A DNA stretch of 8,564 nucleotides. It comes from Pseudomonadota bacterium (GTDB lineage: Bacteria > Pseudomonadota > Alphaproteobacteria > Sphingomonadales > Sphingomonadaceae). Location: assembly GCA_023426225.1 (NCBI GenBank), contig JAFABD010000178.1, forward strand, positions 1 to 8,564, read 5' to 3'. Every line of letters begins with the position of its first letter. The first letter of the stretch is position 1. The position numbers and the translations under genes were made by a program. Shown in pieces: positions 1 through 8,564 of the stretch. The notes under the pieces are model-generated. The model was not told the DNA's origin. It did no database searches and saw only the letters and a list, made by a program, of their open reading frames with translations.

Positions 1-225
1 GTCGTGCGCCGCCTCGTCGATCCGCCCGGCCGGACCGGCGCCGGGCAAGGCGCCGGCGGGCACAAGGGTCGCGGGCACGAAGGCGGCGGGAACAAGGGCC
101 GCGGGAACCGTGGCGGGAACGGGCATCGTTCCGGCCGCCCCGGCGGCGGGGCCATGGGCACCCGCCGGCGAAGCGGTCGCCAGCGCAGCGAACGCGCCGA
201 CGCCGAACAACAGGCGTTTGAGCAT
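1..225 (-). CDS. Exported protein of unknown function, N-terminal part, cut by window edge
   Basis: Reading leftward from an ATG at 225-223 gives 75 uninterrupted codons to the window edge. A strong Shine-Dalgarno AGGGAGG (237-231) sits 5 bases before the ATG, which fixes the start. The protein opens MLKRLLFGVG, continues with an Ala-rich hydrophobic core and reaches a likely signal-peptidase I site after A26-G27-A28, so export to the periplasm or beyond is inferred. Residues about 36-60 form a low-complexity run of VPA-type units (VPATV, PAALV, PAAFV, PATLV), encoded by imperfect 15-bp tandem DNA repeats; this is probably a flexible linker before a domain outside the window. The last visible residues are GRIDEAAHD. 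No family can be assigned. The gene is divergent from the TonB-dependent receptor across a 393-bp gap, an arrangement common for periplasmic or outer-membrane partners of such receptors, but a functional link is only inferred. Confidence 0.7.
   Translation of the reverse strand, partial: MLKRLLFGVGAFAALATASPAGAHGPAAGAAGTMPVPATVPAALVPAAFVPATLVPAGALPGAGPAGRIDEAAHD
58..126. repeat. Imperfect 15-bp tandem repeats encoding VPA(A/T)x units
   Basis: Successive units begin with GGGCAC or GGGAAC at 58, 73, 88, 103 and 115. The first three are 15 bp and the last two about 12 bp. Read on the minus strand they encode Val-Pro-Ala-rich pentapeptides within the exported protein. Unit lengths are multiples of three, so gain or loss of units would keep the frame and change only linker length. 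Confidence 0.6.
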
Positions 226-618
226 CGAATCCTCCCTGAACAGCAACGCGCGAACCGAGGGGGCGCCGACGGTCGCTGCCGTCGCGTCAGGAATTGCGAC
301 GCAGTTTACCACGACCGGGGCGACGATGCACCGTCACGCCGCATCCGAAACGAACCCGTCCCCGCCCGCGCGCGCCGACCTGCTCCGAAACCGATCGAAA
401 CGCCGCCGCTGCGACGGCGGGGGCGCGGGGAAATACGGGATGTTGCCCGAATGCCACAAACTACGACCGGAATGTTTCTGACAACGCTTACCCTGTTTAC
501 ACTTCATTACAAGAACGCCATTCGCGGCAACATTCAAAGCTCTTCACGGGCTGCGGGGAGAAGCAGGCGGGATACCGGCCGATCGCGGGCGCGGACCGCC
601 TCAGGGAGTCTAAAATAG
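226..618. other. Divergent intergenic region between exported protein and TonB receptor
   Basis: This 393-bp gap separates two divergent genes and should hold both promoters. The left half is very GC-rich and includes an inverted repeat (CCGCCG at 403-408, CGGCGG at 415-420) with no T-tract, so it is not an obvious terminator. The stretch at about 470-540 is distinctly AT-richer and contains the LacI-like operator at 479-492, which makes it the best place for the receptor promoter. I could not place a convincing -35/-10 pair for either gene. Short plus-strand ORFs here have no ribosome-binding site or recognisable product and are not called. Confidence 0.5.
479..492. promoter_or_regulatory. 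Candidate LacI-family operator TGACAACGCTTACC
   Basis: The 14-bp site fits the LacI-family pattern TG-N2-A-N-CG-N-T-N2-C at every fixed position except the last base, with the central CpG typical of that family. Similar sites control TonB receptors and sugar-utilisation genes in Caulobacter, Xanthomonas and sphingomonads. It lies 127 bp before the receptor start in the AT-rich part of the divergent gap, where it could control either gene. No LacI-type regulator is visible in the window, so the regulator and inducer are unknown. Confidence 0.4.
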
Positions 619-1353
619 ATGAAGCTTGTTCAAACGACGGCGGCCTCGCTGCGCTACGGCATTTCGCTCGCCGCGCTGCTCAGCGCATTCGCCGCGCCTG
701 CCCATGCGCAGACCGCGCCGGCGTCGGCCACCGAGGATACCGCCAAGCAGCAGCCGGCGGACGCCCAGTCGGGTCAGACCCCCGGCAGCGAAATCGTCGT
801 CACCGGTACGCTGTTCCACAATTCGAACGCCACCTCGATGTCGCCGCTGACCGTGCTGTCGGCCGAAACGCTCGAGCGTTCGAACATCACCACGGTCAAC
901 GACGCGATCCGCTCGGTCTCGGCTGACAGCGCCGGCTCGATCTCGACCGGCTTCCGCAACGGCTTCTCGGCGGGCGGCGCGGCGGTTTCGCTCCGCGGTA
1001 TCGGTGTGTCGTCGACGGTCGTGCTGATCGACGGCCTGCGCTCGGCCAATTTCCCGCTGAACGACGACGGCCACAACGCCTATGTCGACCTCAACTCGAT
1101 CCCGTTCAGCATCGTCGACAATGTCCAGGTGCTCAAGGACGGCGCCTCATCGACCTACGGCGCCGATGCGATCGGCGGCGTGGTCAACCTGATCACCAAG
1201 AAGCAGTTCAAGGGGCTTGAGGGCTCCGCGCAGGGCGGCACCACCGAAAAGGGTGACGGTTCGCGCTACCGGGCGACGCTCACCGCCGGCTGGCTTCGGC
1301 GACTATCAGGCGCAGGGGTGGAACTTCTACCTCAACGGCGAATATACCTATGA
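619..1353 (+). pseudogene. TonB-dependent receptor, 5' part (signal peptide, TonB box, plug), frameshifted
   Basis: The ATG at 619 is preceded by AGGGAG at 603-608. Residues 1-30 form a signal peptide ending in AHA, then Q31. The TonB box EIVVTG is at residues 58-63 and the plug domain runs to about residue 193, with family-typical stretches SLRGIG, LIDGLRS, LKDGASSTYGADAIGG and VNLIT. True homology stops at residue 224 (LTAG, nucleotide 1290). The next 20 residues to the stop at 1353 are out-of-frame nonsense, and the barrel continues in another frame from 1295. As written, this piece yields an exported plug without a barrel and cannot work as a receptor. The intact protein would sit in the outer membrane and import a substrate using TonB-ExbBD energy. 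The substrate is not identifiable; the LacI-like site upstream hints at a carbohydrate. A sequencing or assembly indel is an alternative to a real mutation. Confidence 0.85.
1288..1295 (+). other. Frameshift lesion: 4-bp tandem duplication GGCTGGCT
   Basis: Removing one GGCT (equivalently bases 1291-1294) restores one frame reading LTAG then FGDYQAQGWNFYLNGEY, a natural plug-to-first-strand transition for this family. The restored gene encodes 1000 residues ending in Phe, as expected of an outer-membrane barrel. Two copies of a 4-bp unit are too few to act as a phase-variation tract, so a one-off slippage duplication or a sequence error fits best. Confidence 0.75.
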
Positions 1354-3625
1354 CGGGTACATCACCAACAACTCGCGCGGTTATCCGTTCAACACGCTCG
1401 ACCTTACGCCGAGCGGGCTGACCGATCGCAACCGCAACGACGACTCGCTCACCACCCCCAACCCGCAGGCCGTCGTCACCCGCGTGACGCAGACCGATCT
1501 CAACAACCCGCTCGCGGGCATGGTCGGCACGCCGCTCACCAACCAGTATCAGCTGCTCAACCCGAATAGCTGCCCCTACGGCACCTTCACGGTGACCAGC
1601 GGCGCGGCTCAGGGCACCGGCTGCAAGCACAACCTGCCCGACGAATACAGCATCATCCAGCCGAAGCAGCAGCGCTATTCGGCCACCGGCCGCCTCAGCG
1701 TGCGCCTGAGCGACAATATCGAGGCCTATGCCACCGGCAGCTTCTCGCGCTCGGAAGTGAGCATCAAGGGAACGCCGTCGGGCATCCGCCAGACGCAGCC
1801 CTTCGGCGGCTCGCCGGCCACCGCGTCGAGCAGCCCGGGCATCGTGCTGCCGGTCTATGTCTGCGCGGCCGGCACCAACTGCGCGACCGCAGCCGATCGG
1901 CGCCTCAACCCGAACAACCCCTATGCCCAGGCCTATGCGGCGACGCCGGACCAGGGCGCGGCCCGCATCTATTATCTGTTCGGCGACATCCCGGCCGGCA
2001 GCGACCGTTACGTCAACGTCTATCGCGCGACTGCGGGCGTGTCGGGCACCTTCGGCGACGGCTTCGGCTTCCGCGTCGACGGCGTCTATGCACGCGACGA
2101 TTTCAGCGTGACCCAGCATGGCTTCATCAACATCCAGGGCCTGCTGCGCGCGATCAGCACGGGCGCGTACAACTTCGTCAATCCGGAACAGAACAGCGCG
2201 GCCGTCCGCAACCAGATCTCGCCGGACGTGACCACGCCGTCCTATTCGACGACGGCGACGCTCGACGCCTCGATCACCAAGGCGCTGATGCAGCTCCCGG
2301 GCGGCGACCTCAACCTCGCGGTCGGCGGCCAGGTGCGCCGCGAGACGCTGCTCAACCGCAACCAGAACGCGAGCCTCGCCTTCTACGGCCTCAACACTTC
2401 GTCGGCGACCGGCCGCCACACCGTGGCCGCCGCCTTCTTCGAGATCGATGCGCCGATCGTCCAGCAGCTCAACCTGAACGTGTCGGGCCGCTACGACCAT
2501 TATTCGGAAGGCTATAACCACTTCTCGCCCAAGCTGGCGCTGATGTTCACGCCGATCCCGCAGGTCGCGCTGCGCGGCACCTATTCGGAAGGATTCCGGG
2601 CGCCGACCTTCGCCGAAAGCAACCCGGCGAGCAGCTATGCCGGCTTCTCGTCGTTCACGCCGCCGGCCAGCTTCGTCGCGGCGCACCCCGGCAACGCGGC
2701 CTATACCACCAGCTACAATATCGGCAGCGGTGCGACGGGTAATCCCAATGTGGCGCCGGAAACGTCGCGCAGCCTCACGCTGGGGGCGATCTTCAAGCCG
2801 ACCAACTGGTTCAGCCTGACGGTCGACTATTACAACATCAAGAAGTCGAACCTGATCGTCAGCGGACCGCTGCGCGCCCAGGCGATTGCCGCCTATTACG
2901 CACAGACCAACGCAACGGCGGGCTGCGCCGCGCTCGCCGCCGTGGGTCCGGGCTATTCGTGCAACGTCGTCGACGCGCCCGACCCCAGCAACCCCAACGC
3001 GCTGCCCCGCCTGCTCGTGTTCAACGTGCCGTTCGTCAACGCCAACTATCAGGTCAGCTCGGGCATCGACGTCCAGGCGACCGCGCGGATCCCGATCAGC
3101 GAGGGCGTGCGCTTCACCAGCCGGCTCGAAGTGACCGATGTCTTCCGGCTCGATCTGGTCACGCCGGCGGGCGTCGTTCAGAAGTACGCCGGTACGCTCG
3201 GGCCGTACGAACTGTCGTCGGGCGGCGGTACGCCGCGCATCCGCGGCAACTGGCAGAACACGCTCGAATACGGTCCCTACACGCTGACCGCGACCGCCTA
3301 TTATGTCGGCCGGATCAAGCAGGTGGCGGCCGAAGAGATCACGCCGGTCAACGGGGTGATCGACCTGTCGTGCAAGAACTCGCTGGCGCCGGGGCAGACC
3401 GGGCCGAACCAGTGCTATGTTCGCCCGTTCCTGTATTTCGACCTCAATGCCAGCGTCGAAGTGAACAAGCAGTTCCGCTTCTTCGTCAACGTCCAGAACC
3501 TGTTCAACGTGCGCGCGCCGCTCGCTGCGGGCGCCTATACCAGCAACCCGAACTATCTCAGCAGCTGGCACTATACCGGCCTCGTCGGCCGCAACTTCGC
3601 TGCCGGCGCCAAGTTCAACTTCTGA
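1295..3625 (+). pseudogene. TonB-dependent receptor, 3' part (beta-barrel), frameshifted
   Basis: This frame carries the 22-strand barrel, about 776 residues from FGDYQAQGWNFY to the C-terminal GAKFNF, numbered 225-1000 in the repaired protein. Family hallmarks include YSEGFRAPTFAESNP, NPNVAPETSRSLTLG, VDYYNIKKSN and a final aromatic residue used for outer-membrane insertion. Four closely spaced Cys pairs (about C317/C334, C414/C420, C768/C780, C917/C931) sit in presumed extracellular loops and probably form disulfides. The frame stays open upstream to about 1217, but only from a TTG inside the plug-coding sequence with no ribosome-binding site, so it has no credible start of its own. The rest shows no further stops or shifts, so the inactivation looks recent or apparent only. 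A strong terminator follows 25 bp after the stop. Confidence 0.85.
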
Positions 3626-3649
3626 CGTTCGATCGAACGACCTTGTCGG

Positions 3650-3677
3650 GGGCGGCCTTCGGGCCGCCCTTTTTTTT
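3650..3677 (+). terminator. Intrinsic terminator after the TonB receptor
   Basis: A perfect 8-bp GC stem (GGGCGGCC, 3650-3657) closes a TTCG tetraloop (3658-3661), pairs with 3662-3669 and is followed by eight T residues (3670-3677). This ends the receptor transcript and separates it from uvrA. Confidence 0.92.
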
Positions 3678-3794
3678 GCCTGTCGCAGCGGCGATCGTCG
3701 GGCGCGTGACCGTCCGCGCGTGTTGCTCAGCGACCCGACACCGCCCGCCCCCGCAGACAGGTGGCACATGCCGCCCCCGCTCCCTATCTGGGCT

Positions 3795-3824
3795 CTGGCA
3801 TCCTCGTCAGAACAAAGCTAGAAC
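3795..3824 (+). promoter_or_regulatory. Weak candidate sigma-70-type promoter of uvrA
   Basis: CTGGCA (3795-3800) and TAGAAC (3819-3824) are 18 bp apart, each matching 4 of 6 bases of the classical -35 and -10. The -10 would overlap the right half of the LexA box, an arrangement that explains repression. It would place the transcript start within a few bases of the ATG, giving a nearly leaderless mRNA, consistent with no clear Shine-Dalgarno before uvrA. Confidence 0.25.
3810..3824 (+). promoter_or_regulatory. LexA (SOS) box GAAC-N7-GAAC upstream of uvrA
   Basis: GAACAAAGCTAGAAC is an exact direct repeat GAAC-N7-GAAC, the reverse complement of the GTTC-N7-GTTC LexA site established for alphaproteobacteria. 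It ends 8 bases before the uvrA ATG, so bound LexA should block transcription initiation. DNA damage, via RecA-stimulated LexA cleavage, should then induce uvrA. The site is exact and uvrA is a classical SOS target in this class. Confidence 0.85.
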
Positions 3825-3832
3825 CCTCTTCC

Positions 3833-6811
<2,979 letters not shown>

Positions 6812-8090
6812 GCCACACGAAGGGATCGAAAGTTACTTCAGCCACTCCGCGGTACCCGAGTATGGCTGCCGAAAGCGTTGGCTTTTTGCTTTCGGCTAGT
6901 TTCTGAGCCTTCTTGAGGTATGTCATGTAGGTGCTGTTGATGCGCTCATCTACATGAACGATCGTTTGTTTGTCCCCGCAGAAGGAGTAGTGGTGAGCCC
7001 ACCCCTTAGCCATACCCGAAAGGCGACGTAGGGTCTGAGGAACTGAGAATTTGGCGTCAAACGTCGAGATGTCGTTAGCTGAGCGAATGGCCCGCAGCGA
7101 TTCCGCCGCAGCTTCCTCCGTCCGGTGAATTATGCTTTTCCGAGATTTGAGGCTGGGCCTAAGTCCTTCTCTCGAAAACTCAATACCTAAGTAATCGAAC
7201 TTTTGTGATATTGGGATCGGAGCGGCGCTCGTCTTGTCCTTAGCGAATCCCATGCCCATTTCGCCTAGAAGTTTCTCCGCAAGTCGATAACGGGAGGAGG
7301 CGGCGCGTCCGTTCGGCGCAATAATGATGATATCGTCAATGTAGCGTATACAGCGACAATCGCCGTTATTCATCGCCTTGTCGAACTCAGACAGGATCAG
7401 ATTGCCAAGAAAAGGAGATAGGCAGTTTCCCTGCGCCACACCGATATCTCCATACGGAAATTGATCCTTGTGACGCCAAAGCTGCCGAGAGTTCTCCAGA
7501 TCTACAGATATAGCGCGCTCGACGAGCTGAATGAATTGTTCATCATCAACAAATTTCTTAATAATATCTACTGACGATTTTTTCGATATTCTGGTGAAAA
7601 AGCCTTCGATATCCGCGACCATGACGTGCGTTCCGCCAAGACCCACACAATCAATGAGCTTTCTCACAGCCGCAGGAACGCCGCCTAGATCTTCGCCCGC
7701 TCGCTTGCGTATACCGCCAAAACTAAACGGCTGAAATGCTTGAGCCGCGATCGCTTCCTCGCTCGTCAATGCATCAAGTATACAGCGTTGGACGATGCGG
7801 TCTTCGACCTTCGATATGACGATTGGTCGAACTTTTCCCGGTTTACCTTTTTTGGCAATCGCCACACCCTTGGCAGGCGAAAAGTTATACGTCCCGTGAT
7901 GAACTCGGGCTGCAATGGAAGCTATTCTTCGCTGCTCGCTAGAAGCAAAACTTGCCGCTTCATCTCGCACGTACGGAGAAGAAGAAAAACGTGAGTTAGC
8001 GTTTACAGACTTCCACGCCTTAAAAAGATTACGGTGCTTGCGCACGAAAACAGACAAATGTCTACTCAAGTCTCCGGGCCCCTGCTCTCG

Positions 8091-8303
8091 TCAACCCATC
8101 CGACCTGCACTGACCTCCGAGGAACCGGACCTGTGCCGATTCCCTGCGCTGGCCAATGTGCTTGCACACACTGACTCGTCGCCGCTCCGCTCGCTCGCCA
8201 CACCGAAATTCTCGGCTGACAAAGCTTGCAGCGCAAGAGGCAAACACAGAAGAGCGATTAGAATCGCCGATCCGCGCCGCACCCATTTGGCACGTTTTTG
8301 CAT
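8091..8303 (-). CDS. Small ORF, 70 aa, signal-peptide-like N terminus, doubtful
   Basis: It starts MQKRAKWVRRGSAILIALLC, followed by a hydrophobic stretch and a plausible cleavage site after LSA, the shape of a Sec signal peptide. The C-terminal half (ASERSGDESVCASTL to SSEVSA) is encoded by the left 97-bp repeat, then four unrelated residues and a TGA at 8093-8091. The stop is 21 bp before the RT TTG and in the same frame, so the two could be co-transcribed or once have been one frame. Against it: GGGAGG lies only 1 base before the ATG, which is too close, and its first 46 bp overlap the end of another minus-strand ORF. No family is recognised. It may be a truncated duplicate or a chance ORF. 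Confidence 0.3.
   Translation of the reverse strand: MQKRAKWVRRGSAILIALLCLPLALQALSAENFGVASERSGDESVCASTLASAGNRHRSGSSEVSAGRMG
8106..8202. repeat. 97-bp perfect direct repeat, left copy
   Basis: Identical base for base to 8468-8564, in the same orientation and 362 bp apart. It lies 37 bp upstream of the RT start. It contains an imperfect hairpin: GGAACCGG (8121-8128), a 7-base loop and CCGATTCC (8136-8143), with one mismatched pair. Divergence begins at 8105 on the left (C versus T at 8467). The right boundary is not visible because the second copy runs into the window edge, so the true repeat may be longer. Confidence 0.95.
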
Positions 8304-8368
8304 GCCTCCCAGATCGTGCGCACAAGGTCCGAAGAAACTTCGATTTCCGCGCGAAAACCAGGTTGCAT
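8258..8368 (-). CDS. Possible 36-aa small protein with strong ribosome-binding site
   Basis: ATG at 8368-8366 begins MQPGFRAEIEVSSDLV and ends NGCGADRRF. GGGAGGG at 8380-8374 leaves a 5-base spacer, the best Shine-Dalgarno in the region upstream of the RT. About 60 bp further upstream on the same strand, GTGCAA-N17-TATAGT is a passable promoter (TATAGT at 8450-8445). The ORF is in frame with, and nested at the 3' end of, the longer edge ORF, so it may be an alternative start of that gene or its only real product. The function is unknown. Confidence 0.3.
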   Translation of the reverse strand: MQPGFRAEIEVSSDLVRTIWEACKNVPNGCGADRRF

Positions 8369-8563
8369 GTCCGCCCTCCCGTCCTTGTAAAATATCCTAA
8401 TAGCTGCCGAGCAGGGTGCCTTGGGGCTTTGAACAACAGCTGTACTATAGCTCAGATCGGACGGGATTGCACTGACCTCCGAGGAACCGGACCTGTGCCG
8501 ATTCCCTGCGCTGGCCAATGTGCTTGCACACACTGACTCGTCGCCGCTCCGCTCGCTCGCCAC
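8258..8563 (-). CDS. Hypothetical ORF, partial at right window edge
   Basis: An open minus-strand frame enters from the right edge and ends at a TAA at 8260-8258. It reads through the right 97-bp repeat in the same repeat-relative frame as the 70-aa ORF reads the left copy, then continues with a unique segment containing IRIFYKDGR and SDLVRTIWEACKN. It has four Cys and no recognised domain. An internal ATG at 8368 has a far better ribosome-binding site than any other start here and would make a 36-residue protein. If the duplication continues beyond the edge as a tandem unit, an ATG would fall 362 bp upstream of 8303, making a 135-residue secreted protein; this is extrapolation. Confidence 0.35.
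   Translation of the reverse strand: MASERSGDESVCASTLASAGNRHRSGSSEVSAIPSDLSYSTAVVQSPKAPCSAAIRIFYKDGRADMQPGFRAEIEVSSDLVRTIWEACKNVPNGCGADRRF
8445..8473 (-). promoter_or_regulatory. Candidate promoter for the RT-side transcript
   Basis: On the minus strand, GTGCAA (8473-8468) is 17 bp before TATAGT (8450-8445), which matches 5 of 6 bases of the -10 consensus; the -35 matches only 3 of 6. The -35 lies in the first bases of the right 97-bp repeat. It points toward the small ORFs and the RT, with no terminator seen between, so it could drive an RT transcript with a leader of roughly 370 bases. Confidence 0.3.
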
Positions 8564-8564
8564 A
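8468..8564. repeat. 97-bp perfect direct repeat, right copy, reaching window end
   Basis: Identical to 8106-8202, including the imperfect hairpin (here 8483-8505). The window ends exactly with the last matching base, so either the repeat continues beyond it or the sequence stops here because an assembler could not pass a repeat. No substitutions separate the copies, which argues for recent duplication, conservation by a copy mechanism, or artefact. Confidence 0.95.

Noticed and set aside
4..618. Plus-strand 204-residue frame before the receptor
   Set aside because: Arg/Gly-rich low-complexity translation opposite a minus-strand gene with a strong ribosome-binding site and signal peptide; it runs through the operator region.
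1288..1295. Phase-variable repeat switching the TonB receptor
   Set aside because: Only two copies of a 4-bp unit; real contingency tracts are much longer.
1280..3769. 829-residue open frame on the minus strand opposite the TonB receptor
   Set aside because: Its Arg/Ala/Val-rich composition is that of an antisense shadow of high-GC coding DNA; it has no domain, and the plus strand encodes an unmistakable barrel.
3761..3832. Upstream start extending UvrA by 24 residues
   Set aside because: The extension has no family similarity and would put the LexA box inside the coding sequence; homology begins at the ATG at 3833.
7531..8536. Plus-strand ORFs across the RT gene and its leader
   Set aside because: They are complements of the RT or overlap the repeats, with no ribosome-binding sites or recognisable domains.
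8106..8564. Diversity-generating retroelement (template/variable repeat pair)
   Set aside because: The copies are identical with no adenine-specific changes, the right copy is not the 3' end of a target gene, and the RT has QGNCLSP rather than the DGR-type motif.
8106..8564. CRISPR array
   Set aside because: Only two long repeats with a 265-bp interval; no regular short repeats or spacers.

Overview
The window looks like chromosomal DNA of a high-GC alphaproteobacterium, most likely a sphingomonad (Sphingomonadales). Grounds: a very large TonB-dependent receptor with an EIVVTG TonB box, a UvrA carrying the alphaproteobacterial CPVSG form of the first zinc finger, and an alphaproteobacterial GAAC-N7-GAAC SOS box. 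The rightmost 1.75 kb differs in base composition and looks acquired. One 60-base line inside uvrA (5401-5460) is 75% GC; one inside the reverse transcriptase gene (7561-7620) is 38%.

Layout. 1-225 (minus) is the start of an exported protein with a VPA-type repeat, cut by the window edge. 226-618 is a divergent intergenic region with a LacI-family-like operator. 619-3625 (plus) is a TonB-dependent outer-membrane receptor of about 1000 residues, broken after residue 224 by what looks like a 4-bp tandem duplication (GGCTGGCT, 1288-1295). It is followed by a strong TTCG-loop intrinsic terminator. 3833-6811 (plus) is an intact uvrA, preceded 8 bases upstream by a LexA box. 6768-8069 (minus) is a stand-alone reverse transcriptase (RT) with a YIDD active site, convergent with uvrA and overlapping its 3' end by 44 bp. 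8070-8564 lies upstream of the RT. It holds small minus-strand ORFs and two perfect 97-bp direct repeats 362 bp apart, the second ending exactly at the last base.

How the parts relate. The receptor and the divergent exported protein may form a LacI-type-regulated uptake locus; the substrate cannot be read from the sequence. uvrA is a separate SOS-regulated DNA-repair unit. The RT island begins at the uvrA stop codon, and the last 13 or so RT residues are read from the antisense strand of uvrA. The RT has the full catalytic set and a group II-like thumb. No maturase/endonuclease tail, intron structure, retron motif or diversity-generating signature was seen. It is best treated as an unassigned or defence-type RT whose upstream repeated region is a candidate partner RNA or small-protein locus. 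An assembly artefact at the right edge must be excluded first.
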